Origin: Thioalkalivibrio sp. HK1
GTDB lineage: Bacteria > Pseudomonadota > Gammaproteobacteria > HK1
DNA length: 64,000 bases
Assembly: GCA_000583135.1 (NCBI GenBank)
Contig: JFBG01000007.1
Coordinates: forward strand, 1 to 64,000
Direction: 5' to 3'
The notes under the pieces: model-generated
Database searches by the model: none
Seen by the model: the letters and a program-made list of their open reading frames with translations, nothing else
Told to the model about the DNA's origin: nothing
Program-made: the position numbers and the translations under genes
In this document: piece by piece, positions 51,880-61,426 of the stretch
Position numbering within the stretch: the stretch's first letter is position 1
Layout: every line of letters begins with the position of its first letter

Positions 51880-53166
51880 ATGAAAAAAACACTTTTCGGC
51901 ACCCTCATCGTCGGGGCCTTGACATCGGCGACCCCGGCGATGGCCGAGTTGGTCTTTCCCTCGTTGAGCTACCGCACCGGACCCTACGCCGCCAACGGCG
52001 TCGCCATCGCCGACGGCTACGCCGACTACTTCACCTTGCTCAATGAGCGCGACGGCGGCATCGGCGGCGAGAAAGCCCGGGTTATCGAATGCGAGACCGC
52101 CTACAACACCGAAAAGGGCGTCGAGTGCTACGAATCGACCAAGGGATCCGGGGCGCTGGTCTACCAACCCTTTTCGACCGGAATGACCTATCAGCTGATC
52201 CCCAAGGTCACCGCGGACGGCATCCCCTTGCATACGATGGGCTACGGACGCACCTCGGCCAAGAACGGCATGGTCTTTCGCAATGTCTTCAACTATCCCG
52301 CCAACTATTGGGACGGCGCTTCGGTCGCGATCAAACACCTGCTCGCCATCAACTCCGGGGATATCAAGGGCAAGACCGTCGCTTTGGTCTATCACAACTC
52401 CGCCTACGGCAAGGAGCCTATCCGCACCCTCGAAGAACTGAAGAAAAAACACGGCTACGAGCTGCTGCTCTTGCCGGTGGACCATCCGGGGCAGGAACAA
52501 AAATCGCAATGGCTGCAGATCCGGCGGGAGCGCCCCGACTATGTCCTGATGTGGGGCTGGGGCATCATGAATCAGGTTGCCATTCAAGAGGCGGTCAACA
52601 TTCGCTATCCGATGGAAAACTTCATCGGCATCTGGTGGTCCGGCTCGGAAAACGACGTGCTTCCCGCCGGCGATGGTGCCAACGGCTACAAGTCCTTGAC
52701 CTTCCACAATCTCGGCGATGATTTCCCTCTTTACGACGATATCCGCAAGTACGTGACGGATGCCGGAAAAGCGGCCGGAGACGGTACCCATGTCGGCACC
52801 GTGCTCTATAACCGGGGACTTTATGCCGCGATGTTGGCAGCGGAAGCGGCGAAAACCGCCCAAAAAATCCACGGCACCGGCAAGATCACCCCGATGCAGA
52901 TGCGAGACGGCATGGAAGCGCTGGAAATGACCGAGGAAAAGATGACGGCCTTGGGATTGCCGGATTTCGGACCGAGCTTCGATGTCAGCTGCGAAAACCA
53001 TGGCGGGGACGGTTTTGCGGCGGTTGCGCAGTGGAATGCCGGGGCGAAGCAATGGGAGTTGATCACGGAATACGTCCAAGCGGATCAGGATGTGGTCAAT
53101 CCTCTGATCGATGAGGACTCCACGGCCTTTGCCAAGGAAAACAATATCTCTCCCGGCTGCGGCTGA
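51880..53166 (+). CDS. livJ: Branched-chain-type ABC transporter substrate-binding protein
   Basis: Periplasmic binding protein of 428 residues. The signal peptide MKKTLFGTLIVGALTSA ends at about AMA (residue 22). The mature chain has SYRTGPYAANGVAIADGYADYF and LNERDGGIGG, typical of the Peripla_BP_6 family found with acyl-CoA ligases and PaaK genes rather than of true leucine-binding proteins. GGAGG lies 10 bases before the ATG. The ligand may be an aromatic or branched acid rather than an amino acid; this is inference from context. Confidence 0.88.
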   Translation: MKKTLFGTLIVGALTSATPAMAELVFPSLSYRTGPYAANGVAIADGYADYFTLLNERDGGIGGEKARVIECETAYNTEKGVECYESTKGSGALVYQPFSTGMTYQLIPKVTADGIPLHTMGYGRTSAKNGMVFRNVFNYPANYWDGASVAIKHLLAINSGDIKGKTVALVYHNSAYGKEPIRTLEELKKKHGYELLLLPVDHPGQEQKSQWLQIRRERPDYVLMWGWGIMNQVAIQEAVNIRYPMENFIGIWWSGSENDVLPAGDGANGYKSLTFHNLGDDFPLYDDIRKYVTDAGKAAGDGTHVGTVLYNRGLYAAMLAAEAAKTAQKIHGTGKITPMQMRDGMEALEMTEEKMTALGLPDFGPSFDVSCENHGGDGFAAVAQWNAGAKQWELITEYVQADQDVVNPLIDEDSTAFAKENNISPGCG

Positions 53167-53411
53167 TCGCTCGACCCTTGATCGAGGGTATCTTCGAAAA
53201 AAGCCGTATTCCCGCCGCTTCGAAAGGGCGGGAATGCGGTGCTTTTCGATGCGCTTCGATCTTGCACGGGATAAGCGACCCCCAAGCTTCGAATCATCGA
53301 TCGGGATTCGAAGCGGACGACCCGTTCACATATCGACGAAAGCGGCCGACGAGCCTCGGCCGGAACGGGTGCACGCAAAGGGTATAAGGCCAAAGGAGTG
53401 AGGAGAGGATC

Positions 53412-54251
53412 GTGATCTCGCAACCAAGTGCCCAAGTCAGCGACGAGAAAGAGATCATTCTCGATATCAACAATATCGAGGTGATCTACAACCACGTCAT
53501 CTTGGTGCTCAAAGGCGTCTCCCTCCAAGTGCCCAAACGCGGCATCACCGCCCTTTTGGGGGGCAACGGTGCGGGTAAAACCACGACGCTCAAGGCAATC
53601 TCGAACCTGCTGCGCTCCGAACGAGGGGAAGTCACCAAAGGCTCGATTCTCTATCGAGGCGATCGAATCGAGGAGCTCGATCCCTCGACCTTGGTCAAAC
53701 GCGGGGTGGTGCAAGTGATGGAAGGGCGCCACTGCTTCGAGCACCTGACGATCGAGGAAAACCTGCTGACCGGAGCCTATACCCGACAAGACGGAAAGGA
53801 TGCGATCGCCACCGATCTCGAGATGGTCTATCGCTATTTTCCGCGGCTGAAAGAACGCCGACGCTCGCAAGCGGGATATACCTCGGGTGGCGAGCAGCAG
53901 ATGTGCGCGATCGGTCGAGCCTTGATGAGTCGCCCCGAAACGGTCTTGCTCGACGAGCCATCCATGGGGCTCGCCCCGCAGCTGGTGGAGCAGATCTTCA
54001 ATATCGTCAAATCCATCAACGAGAACGAATCCGTCACTTTCTTGCTGGCGGAACAAAATACCAATATGGCTTTGCGCTTCGCTCACTACGGATACATTCT
54101 CGAATCGGGGCGAGTGGTGATGGACGGCCCGGCCTCGCAGTTGAGGGAAAACCCGGACGTCAAGGAGTTCTACTTGGGGATGTCCGAAAAGGGACGCAAA
54201 TCCTTCAAAGATGTGCGCAGCTATCGTCGGCGCAAGCGCTGGCTATCATGA
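53412..54251 (+). CDS. livF: Branched-chain-type ABC transporter ATP-binding protein (LivF-like)
   Basis: Second ATPase of the importer, 279 residues. It has GGNGAGKTT, VVQVMEGRHCFEHLTIEENL, the signature YTSGGEQQMCAIGRAL, VLLDEPSMGLAP and LLAEQNTNMAL. The start is GTG after GGAG-rich sequence. The C-terminal 25 residues are basic (KGRKSFKDVRSYRRRKRW), an extension seen in this subgroup. It is separated from the livJ gene by 245 bases with nothing recognisable. Confidence 0.9.
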   Translation: MISQPSAQVSDEKEIILDINNIEVIYNHVILVLKGVSLQVPKRGITALLGGNGAGKTTTLKAISNLLRSERGEVTKGSILYRGDRIEELDPSTLVKRGVVQVMEGRHCFEHLTIEENLLTGAYTRQDGKDAIATDLEMVYRYFPRLKERRRSQAGYTSGGEQQMCAIGRALMSRPETVLLDEPSMGLAPQLVEQIFNIVKSINENESVTFLLAEQNTNMALRFAHYGYILESGRVVMDGPASQLRENPDVKEFYLGMSEKGRKSFKDVRSYRRRKRWLS

Positions 54252-54344
54252 GATCGCTCTTGCCGAACCCGGATCCTCTTTTTCCGACCCCGATGCGCTC
54301 GCAGCCTCTTTGGCCCTTTTGACCCTCTCGATGAGTTCCCTTCG

Positions 54345-55595
54345 ATGAGCCTTGAATACTTCGACCGACTCGAAACCCGATCGCCCGCCGAGCGCGAGGA
54401 AGCGCTCTTTTGCGCCTTGCGCAAATCCCTGCCCGAAGCGATGCGGGCACCGGCCATCGCTCGCTCGCTCGAGGGGATCGACCCGCAAGCGATCCAAGAT
54501 CGCAATGATCTCGCTCGCTTGCCGTTGATCCGAAAATCCGATCTGAGCGAGCTGCAAGCCAAGCATCCGCCCTTCGGCGGGCTCGCCCCCTTGTCCATCG
54601 GCGAATACGCAAGCATCTTCGCTTCCCCGGGGCCGATCTTCGAGCCGATCGATCATCGCCCGGATCCCTTTCGCACCGCACGGGCGCTGTTCGCCGCCGG
54701 GATCCGAAAGGGGGAATTGGTGCACAACGCTTTTTCCTACCACTTCACCCCCGCCGGAGCGATGCTCGAAAGCGGCGCCCATGCCTTGGGATGCGCGGTT
54801 TTCCCCGCAGGTCCCGGACAAAGCGAGATCCAAGTGCAAACCATCGCCCGATTGCGCCCGAGCGCTTGGACCGGCACCCCTTCTTTCCTTCTCATCCTTC
54901 TCGAAAAAGCGGCAACGATGGGCGAGGACGCAAGCTCGCTCGAACATGCCTTGGTTTCGGGCGAAGCCCTGCCCGAAAGCCTGCGGGCCGCCATCGCCGA
55001 GTATCGAGTCGAAACCGCGCAGTGCTATGCGACCGCCGATGTCGGGCTCATCGCCTACGAGGCGCCGATCCCGGGTGCAGGCGCTCCGGCAGGGATGATC
55101 CTCGACGAGGGCATCATCGCCGAGATCGTCAGGCCCGGTACCGGCGATCCGGTGCCCGAGGGCGAAGTCGGCGAAGTGGTGGTCACCGTTCTCGATTCGA
55201 AGTGGCCGCTGGTGCGCCTGGCCACCGGGGATCTCTCCGCCGTGCTGCCGGGGGTCAGCCCCTGCGGGCGTACCAATACCCGTATCCGGGGTTGGATGGG
55301 GCGTGCGGATCAGACCACCAAGGTCAAAGGGATGTTCGTCCACCCTTCCCAAATCGCTCAGGTCGCGGCGCGACACCGGGAAATTCTCAAAGCCCGGTTG
55401 GTGGTCACCCGCGACAATCACCTCGATACCATGACCTTGCATTACGAGAGCGAGCATCGAGATCAAGGGGTGGACGAGGCCATCTGCGCATCCTTGCGGG
55501 ATATCTGCAAACTGCGCGGCGAGACGCTCGCATGCGAACCGGGCTCGCTTCCCAACGATGGCAAGGTGATCGAGGATGCCCGCACCGACGAATGA
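54345..55595 (+). CDS. Phenylacetate-CoA ligase-like protein
   Basis: The 416-residue adenylate-forming enzyme of the PaaK family starts MSLEYFDRLETRSPAERE, typical for the group. It contains LPLIRKSDLSELQ, GEALPESLRAAI, YATADVGLIAYEA and RIRGWMGRADQTTKVKGMFVHP. Such proteins activate phenylacetate or related aryl acids. It is clustered with a Liv importer and the AOR genes, so an aromatic acid is a reasonable substrate guess. A second, unrelated ligase heads the cluster. Confidence 0.87.
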   Translation: MSLEYFDRLETRSPAEREEALFCALRKSLPEAMRAPAIARSLEGIDPQAIQDRNDLARLPLIRKSDLSELQAKHPPFGGLAPLSIGEYASIFASPGPIFEPIDHRPDPFRTARALFAAGIRKGELVHNAFSYHFTPAGAMLESGAHALGCAVFPAGPGQSEIQVQTIARLRPSAWTGTPSFLLILLEKAATMGEDASSLEHALVSGEALPESLRAAIAEYRVETAQCYATADVGLIAYEAPIPGAGAPAGMILDEGIIAEIVRPGTGDPVPEGEVGEVVVTVLDSKWPLVRLATGDLSAVLPGVSPCGRTNTRIRGWMGRADQTTKVKGMFVHPSQIAQVAARHREILKARLVVTRDNHLDTMTLHYESEHRDQGVDEAICASLRDICKLRGETLACEPGSLPNDGKVIEDARTDE

Positions 55596-56397
55596 ACCCG
55601 CGCGCCATCTGCAAACGGGAGACGGAGAGAACTCGCCGGCGGCGACGGCCCCATCCGAACTTAAGTATTCGGATATCGCTTCGCTGGTCGAAGACGCCGG
55701 GCTCGATATACGAGGCGCCTTTCATCCCTTAAAAAGCGATGGGGTGCCGCCTTTTTCCGATGGTCGCTCGGTGGCGACCTTGTTCCTGATCGGCAACGAA
55801 GGCCGGCGGATGTGGCCTTTTTTCACCGCATCGAAAGAGGCGAGGGATCATCAGGCGCATCCGCTGGATCGCTTCAGTCGCAGAATCGTTTCCAGGATCG
55901 CCGCTCGGCTCGAAGCGGTGGCGCTCTTTCCCTTCGATGGGCCGCCTTGGCTACCCTTTTTGCGCTGGGCGCAAAAAGCGGGACCCTTATTCCCCTCCCC
56001 CATCGGTCCCTTGATACATCCGGTTTTCGGCCTTTGGCATGCCTTTCGAGGGGCGTTGGGGTTCCATCGGCGCATCGAATTGCCCGCCGCCGATAGCCAA
56101 GCGACGGGAGCCGACGATGATAGGTGGCCCTGCCGAAACTGCATCGAGCGACCATGCTTGAAAGCCTGTCCGGCCGAGGCTTTCGCCTCAAAGCGCTACG
56201 ATGCGGATCAATGCACGATGCATCTTCGAAGCGATGCGGGCAAGGACTGCGTCGGCTTCGGATGCCTTGCCCGACGCGCCTGTCCGATCGGAAAAGCCTT
56301 CACTTACTCCCCGTCGCAATCCGAATTCCATACCCGGGCTTTCTTGGCCGCAGCCCCGCCGAGGCGAAGCGATCCATCGGCTTCGAAGGGCGTGTAA
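55576..56397 (+). CDS. Ferredoxin-like 4Fe-4S protein of the AOR cluster
   Basis: The 273-residue protein overlaps the PaaK-like gene by 20 bases. The first 170 residues have no motif I know. The C-terminal part has WPCRNCIERPCLKACPAEAF, one [4Fe-4S] motif, and then CTMHL...CVGFGCLARRACPIG, a second cysteine group. The pattern is like bacterial ferredoxins attached to QueG-type domains, but the corrin-binding part is not evident. It could pass electrons to or from AOR. Confidence 0.65.
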   Translation: MPAPTNEPARHLQTGDGENSPAATAPSELKYSDIASLVEDAGLDIRGAFHPLKSDGVPPFSDGRSVATLFLIGNEGRRMWPFFTASKEARDHQAHPLDRFSRRIVSRIAARLEAVALFPFDGPPWLPFLRWAQKAGPLFPSPIGPLIHPVFGLWHAFRGALGFHRRIELPAADSQATGADDDRWPCRNCIERPCLKACPAEAFASKRYDADQCTMHLRSDAGKDCVGFGCLARRACPIGKAFTYSPSQSEFHTRAFLAAAPPRRSDPSASKGV

Positions 56398-56570
56398 AGT
56401 CGCACGAGTCGAATGAACGAGGGCTCGAAAATCCGAAAATACGATGCTTGGACCTGCAAGGAGAGATCGAGCATATCGATCCTTCATTCGAAAAAAACCG
56501 TCTTATCGAATGCCATGAGCGATGCCTTCGCTCCACGAAAGGGATATTGCACGATGACGAGGCACGATCA

Positions 56571-56822
56571 ATGAAAGTGACGGTGAAGCTCTTCGCCTCG
56601 TTGGGGGATTACCTGCCGCAAGGAGCGAAGCGCAATCAGATCGAGATGGAATATCCCCCCGGGACCACCTTGATGGATATCGTGGAGCATCTCAAGGTTC
56701 CTCGAGAGCTCGCTCATCTCGTGCTCATCGACGGAGTGTTCGTGCCCTTGGAAGAGCGCTCGACTCGAATTCTGGCCGAAGGCGAGGAGATCGCGATCTT
56801 CCCGCCGGTCGCCGGGGGGTGA
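56571..56822 (+). CDS. MoaD/ThiS-like ubiquitin-fold sulfur carrier
   Basis: The 83-residue beta-grasp protein ends in VAGG, the di-glycine needed for thiocarboxylation. It begins MKVTVKLFASLGDYLP and contains EGEEIAIFPPVAGG. GAGG lies 8 bases before the ATG; the longer open frame upstream is noise. Beside a tungsten AOR operon it is probably the AorD-type carrier for making the tungstopterin dithiolene. Confidence 0.85.
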   Translation: MKVTVKLFASLGDYLPQGAKRNQIEMEYPPGTTLMDIVEHLKVPRELAHLVLIDGVFVPLEERSTRILAEGEEIAIFPPVAGG

Positions 56823-57149
56823 TCTCGCCCTTGCCGATGGTGTGGAGGGAGAAAAAAGCGATCGCTGCCGATCGACGACAATCCGCAATCCGCCTCCACC
56901 GACGGCAACCCGCAACCGAAGGATGCTTCGAAAAAAAAATGATAGCGATCTTTCAAACGTGCAACAATCCGATCACCACCGCTCGATCGAGGAGGTTTTC
57001 GATATCCCCCGATCCTCTTTCAATCCCGTTTTTCTTCGTCGGCACCGATCGGGGATAATCCAAGGAGGATCCAAAAAGAATCTCGGCAAGGACGATCGAA
57101 GAGCCCGAGATCAATCGCTTGGCCTGAATCGATAAGAGGAGATCGATCC
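56823..57149. other. Intergenic region upstream of aorA
   Basis: About 327 bases contain no gene. GAGGAG lies 8 bases before the aorA start. AT-rich stretches near 56930-57000 may hold a promoter, but I cannot define one. Confidence 0.4.
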
Positions 57150-57635
57150 ATGCAAAGAGCTCTCAAACTGGAACCGGAAAAGTGCACCGGTTGCCTGCAG
57201 TGCGAATTGGCATGCTCGTACGAGAACGAGGGTGTCTTCAATCCTTCCAAATCGCGCATTCGCGTTTTTACCTTTCACTACGAAGGGCGCTTCGCCCCCT
57301 ACACCTGTACCCAATGCGACGAGGCATGGTGCATGCAAGCCTGCCCCGTCGATGCGATCGTGCTCAACCGGCAGACCGGATCGAAAGATGTCCTCGCCGA
57401 TACTTGCGTCGGCTGCAAGGTTTGCACCATCGCCTGCCCCTTCGGGACGGTGAACTACGACGCCGATAGCGGCAAGGTCATCAAATGCGACCTTTGCGGC
57501 GGCGATCCGGCCTGCGCCAAGGCCTGTCCGACCGAAGCCATCACTTGGGTGGATGTCGAGCAACACGGATTGGATCGGATGCGGGCTTGGGCGGCGCAGG
57601 GTGTGGATCCCGCTCGTCCTCAACCGAGCGTCTAA
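57150..57635 (+). CDS. aorA: AOR electron-transfer subunit, polyferredoxin
   Basis: The 161-residue protein has four [4Fe-4S] motifs: CTGCLQCELAC, CTQCDEAWCMQACP, CVGCKVCTIACP and CDLCGGDPACAKACP. This is the arrangement of AorA of Aromatoleum, which chains clusters between the tungsten subunit and the FAD subunit. It lies directly upstream of aorB with 50 bases between. Confidence 0.88.
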   Translation: MQRALKLEPEKCTGCLQCELACSYENEGVFNPSKSRIRVFTFHYEGRFAPYTCTQCDEAWCMQACPVDAIVLNRQTGSKDVLADTCVGCKVCTIACPFGTVNYDADSGKVIKCDLCGGDPACAKACPTEAITWVDVEQHGLDRMRAWAAQGVDPARPQPSV

Positions 57636-57685
57636 AACCTCGAACGCCGCTATCGAATCGAAAAAAACAAGAGGAGGATGCAGCC

Positions 57686-59536
57686 ATGGGCTGGACCAGA
57701 AAAGTTCTGCGAGTGGACTTGCAAGCGCGCACTTGCACCGAGGAGCCCCTCAATATGGAGTGGGCGAACGATTATTTGGGGCAACGCGGACTCGCCTCCA
57801 AATACCTTGCCGAGGAAATCGATCCCAAAGTCGATCCCCTTTCCCCGGGGAACAAGATGATCATGGTCACCGGACCGTTGACGGGCACGATGGCCTCGAC
57901 CGGGGGTCGGTATTCCGTGGTCACCAAGAGCCCTCTGACCGGAGCGATCGCCTGCTCCAACTCCGGTGGATTCATCGGGGCCGAGATCAAAAACGCCGGC
58001 TGGGACATGATCATTTTCGAAGGCAAGGCCTCGTCCCCGGTCTACCTCTACCTGGAAAACGACAAAGCCGAGCTGGTTGCCGCCGACGATCTTTGGGGGA
58101 AATCCGTTTGGGAAACGGATCAGCTGCTGCACGGCAAGCATCAGGATCCGAAACTTCGGATCGCCTGCGTGGGTCGCTCGGCCGAGGCCGGATGCCTCTA
58201 TGCGTCCATCGTCAACGACCTTCACCGAGCCGCCGGACGATCCGGGGTCGGCACCGTCATGGCCTCCAAGAACCTCAAAGCGGTCGCCGTGCGAGGCACC
58301 AAGGGAGTCTCCGGCATCAAAGATCCCAAGCGCTTCATGCAATCGACCCAAGACGGCAAGAAGGTGCTAAAAGAACATGCGGTGACCGGCCAAGGGCTTC
58401 CGACCTTCGGAACCCAGGTTCTGATGAATGTCATCAACGAGGTCGGGGCGATGCCCACTCGCAATATGCGGGATGTGAAATTCGAGGGGGCGCATAAAAT
58501 CTCGGCCGAAGCCATGGCCGAAAAGCGAGAAAGCGACAACCGGGCGAATTTGGTCACCAATGCCGCCTGCTTCGGCTGCACAATCGCCTGCGGACGAATC
58601 TCGGTGATGGACCAAGGCCACTTCACGATCGAGAACAAGCCTCAATACTGGGGAGCATCGGGAGGGCTCGAGTACGAGTCCGCTTGGGCCTTGGGCTCCG
58701 ATACCGGAATCGATGATCTTGAAACCCTCACATACGCCAACTATCTGTGCAACGAGGATGGCATGGATCCGATCTCCTTCGGGGCCACGGTGGCGGCGGC
58801 GATGGAACTTTACGAAACCGGGGCGATCGACGACACGATCACCGGCGGTGTGAAGTTCAACTTCGGCTCCTCCGAGGCCTTGGCCAAGGCGGCGGAGATG
58901 ACCGCCATCGGCGAGGGTTTCGGCAAGGATTTGGGCTTGGGTTCGAAGCGTCTATGCGAAAAATACGGGCGCCCCGAACTCTCGATGACCGTCAAGGGGC
59001 AAGAGTTTCCGGCTTATGACCCGCGCGGCATCCAAGGCATGGGCCTGACCTACGCCACATCGAATCGCGGGGCCTGCCATCTGCGCAGTTATACCGTCAG
59101 CGCCGAGGTATTGGGGCTGCCGGAAAAGCACGATCCTTTGACGACCGAGGGCAAACCGGCTTTGGTCAAGATCTTTCAGGATCTGACCGCGGCGGTGGAC
59201 TCATCGGGTCTTTGCGTCTTTACCACCTTCGCTTGGGGGCTCGAAGACATCGCACCGCAGATCGATTCCGCATGCGAGGGCGAATGGACGGCGGAGCGTT
59301 TGCTGGAGGTCGGTGAGCGGATCTGGAATCTGGAGCGTCGTTTCAATAACCAAGCCGGATTCACCAGCGCGGACGATACCCTCCCCCCTCGCTTCTTCAA
59401 GGAGAAAGCGAATACCGGTCCCGCCGAAGGCAAGATCTCGGGGTTGGCCGAGATGTTGCCGGAATACTACGATCTCCGCGGTTGGACACCCGAGGGGGTG
59501 CCTTCCAACGAAACGCTGCAACGTCTCAAGCTCTGA
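57686..59536 (+). CDS. aorB: Tungsten aldehyde:ferredoxin oxidoreductase, catalytic subunit
   Basis: Oxidises aldehydes to acids (or reduces acids) at a tungsto-bis-pterin. The 616-residue length is normal. It starts GWTRKVLRVDLQART and has GRYSVVTKSPLTGAIACSNSGG, GAMPTRNMRD and the cluster motif CFGCTIACGR. GGAGG lies 8 bases before the chosen ATG; the frame is open far upstream but overlaps aorA. It is the central gene of aorABC. Confidence 0.93.
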   Translation: MGWTRKVLRVDLQARTCTEEPLNMEWANDYLGQRGLASKYLAEEIDPKVDPLSPGNKMIMVTGPLTGTMASTGGRYSVVTKSPLTGAIACSNSGGFIGAEIKNAGWDMIIFEGKASSPVYLYLENDKAELVAADDLWGKSVWETDQLLHGKHQDPKLRIACVGRSAEAGCLYASIVNDLHRAAGRSGVGTVMASKNLKAVAVRGTKGVSGIKDPKRFMQSTQDGKKVLKEHAVTGQGLPTFGTQVLMNVINEVGAMPTRNMRDVKFEGAHKISAEAMAEKRESDNRANLVTNAACFGCTIACGRISVMDQGHFTIENKPQYWGASGGLEYESAWALGSDTGIDDLETLTYANYLCNEDGMDPISFGATVAAAMELYETGAIDDTITGGVKFNFGSSEALAKAAEMTAIGEGFGKDLGLGSKRLCEKYGRPELSMTVKGQEFPAYDPRGIQGMGLTYATSNRGACHLRSYTVSAEVLGLPEKHDPLTTEGKPALVKIFQDLTAAVDSSGLCVFTTFAWGLEDIAPQIDSACEGEWTAERLLEVGERIWNLERRFNNQAGFTSADDTLPPRFFKEKANTGPAEGKISGLAEMLPEYYDLRGWTPEGVPSNETLQRLKL

Positions 59537-59644
59537 TAAAGCGGATACCGCCGGCGGGGCTGCGGGCTTTTAAGGGAACACCCCTTCTCGCCCCGCTCCG
59601 CCGGTCGGATCACAACCGATCCTCACACACCGGAGAGACGAACG

Positions 59645-60988
59645 ATGCGCCACGTGATCATCGGAGCGGGGCCCGCCGGCGTGATCGCCGCCGAAACTCT
59701 CAAAAAAAACGATCCGGCAGCGACCGTCACCATCATCGGGGACGAGCCCGAGCCACCCTATTCCCGCATGGCCATTCCCTACCTGCTGCAAGAGAATATC
59801 CCCGAACAAGGCACTTGGCTGCGCAAGAATCGGGATCACTACGATGCCTTGGGCATCCGTATCATCCGGGATCGAGTCGAGTCGATCGATCGCAAAGCAA
59901 AGAGCGTTGCGCTCCTCGAAGGGGCGGCCGAATCCTACGATCGCCTGCTGATCGCCACCGGCTCAAGGCCGATCAAGCCCCCGATCGAAGGTATCGATCT
60001 GCCGCAAATACATCCTTGTTGGACGCTCGAAGACGCCCGCAACATCATCGCCTCGGCGAAAAAGGACGAGCCGGTGCTGCTGATGGGTGCCGGATTCATC
60101 GGCTGCATCATCTTGGAGGCGCTGGCTCGGCGCGGGGTCGATCTGAGCGTCGTCGAAATGGGGGACCGCATGGTTCCCAGAATGCTCGACGAAAAGGCGG
60201 GGGGCCATATCAAGCACTGGTGCGAGAGCAAGGGCATCGCCGTCCACACCTCCAATCGGGTCGAGCGTATCGAGCGGGTCAAGGGTAAATGGCCGGGGAT
60301 CGGCGGCGATTCGAAGCTCGTCGCTCATCTTGCCGATGGCCAAACGATCGAGGCCTCCTTGATCATCCGCGCGACCGGGGTCCTCCCCAATATCGATTTT
60401 CTCGATGGCTCCGGTATCGAGATCGGGAGCGCAAAGGGTATCTTGGTGGACCGCCACTTGCGCAGCAGCGACGAGAATATCTACGCGGCCGGGGATGTGG
60501 CCGAGGGAATCGATTTCTCGACCGGCGAGCATTCGGTGCAGGCCATCCAACCGACGGCTGCGGATCACGGACGTATCGCAGCCCTCAATATGAGCGGAAG
60601 GAAGGCCCTCCATCAAGGCTGCGTCAATATGAACGTGCTCGATACCGTGGGGCTGGTTTCATGCTCTTTCGGTCAATGGATGGGGGTCGATGGCGGCAGC
60701 TCGGCGACCTTGGACTCCCCCGAACAATATCGCTATATCAACCTGCAATTCGAAGACGATATCTTGGTAGGGGCCAGCCTGCAGTTCAAGGTCAAGGAAG
60801 ATGATGTACCGAGCCCTACCGGGCAACACGGAGTCGGCATCTTGCGGGGGCTGATCCAAAGCCGGGTGCGGCTCGGCCGGTGGGTGGAGCATCTGCGCGA
60901 GGATCCTTCGCGTTTTGCCGAGGCCTACGTTGCGCAATCCCAAGCGGTCGAGGCCAATACCCGGGCCTTCAATCCTCTCGGGCACTGA
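59645..60988 (+). CDS. aorC: AOR FAD/NAD(P)-linked oxidoreductase subunit
   Basis: The 447-residue flavoprotein has an N-terminal FAD site GAGPAGVIAAETL, an NAD site LLMGAGFIGCIILEAL (about residues 144-160) and YAAGDVAEG. It resembles NADH oxidase/rubredoxin reductase-type proteins and the AorC subunit that couples bacterial AOR to NAD. GGAGAG lies about 9 bases before the ATG. It is 108 bases after aorB. Confidence 0.87.
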   Translation: MRHVIIGAGPAGVIAAETLKKNDPAATVTIIGDEPEPPYSRMAIPYLLQENIPEQGTWLRKNRDHYDALGIRIIRDRVESIDRKAKSVALLEGAAESYDRLLIATGSRPIKPPIEGIDLPQIHPCWTLEDARNIIASAKKDEPVLLMGAGFIGCIILEALARRGVDLSVVEMGDRMVPRMLDEKAGGHIKHWCESKGIAVHTSNRVERIERVKGKWPGIGGDSKLVAHLADGQTIEASLIIRATGVLPNIDFLDGSGIEIGSAKGILVDRHLRSSDENIYAAGDVAEGIDFSTGEHSVQAIQPTAADHGRIAALNMSGRKALHQGCVNMNVLDTVGLVSCSFGQWMGVDGGSSATLDSPEQYRYINLQFEDDILVGASLQFKVKEDDVPSPTGQHGVGILRGLIQSRVRLGRWVEHLREDPSRFAEAYVAQSQAVEANTRAFNPLGH

Positions 60989-61102
60989 ACGAGAGCGACC
61001 GAGAAGGCATGCATCGACCTTGGCGGGTGATGCGGACCGTCGGGTGAAGGGGGTACCGGAAAAGCCTTGCTCGATCCGCCGGATCATCGATACGAAAAGG
61101 CC

Positions 61103-61423
61103 ATGAACTGCGATCCTCGTTTCGCCGAAGAACCCCTCGTGATTCGCCGTCGGATGAGCATCACCCGTCGGGAGTTCATGCGATCGCTGATACCGGCTAT
61201 CGCCCCCGCCAAGTTCGAAGAGAGTATCGATGGTCACCTCATCGAGGTCATCGGGGCTCCCGGCAGGGTCGAGATACATCTTTCGGATGAGCGAGAGCGA
61301 CGCCTGGCCTCGCTTCGCCTACCGATCATTGACGTTCGCATCACACTGACCGGCTTCGAGCCGGAGGCGAGGAAACGCTTTCTTTCCCGATTCGAGCGCG
61401 CTTTCCAGCGTGGCGGTGGGTGA
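61103..61423 (+). CDS. Small conserved-looking protein of the AOR cluster
   Basis: About 106 residues: MNCDPRFAEEPLVIRRRM, then SITRREFMRSLIPAI, ending FLSRFERAFQRGGG. I do not recognise the family. There is no membrane segment. It sits between aorC and the BirA-like gene on the same strand, so it is likely co-transcribed and might assist AOR assembly; that is inference. AAGG is only two bases from the ATG, so the start is uncertain. Confidence 0.55.
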   Translation: MNCDPRFAEEPLVIRRRMSITRREFMRSLIPAIAPAKFEESIDGHLIEVIGAPGRVEIHLSDERERRLASLRLPIIDVRITLTGFEPEARKRFLSRFERAFQRGGG

Positions 61424-61426
61424 TGG

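Noticed and set aside
56124..56570. N-terminal extension of the MoaD-like protein
   Set aside because: The extra 149 residues overlap the Fe-S gene and have no fold-like pattern; the internal ATG with GAGG gives a normal 83-residue carrier.
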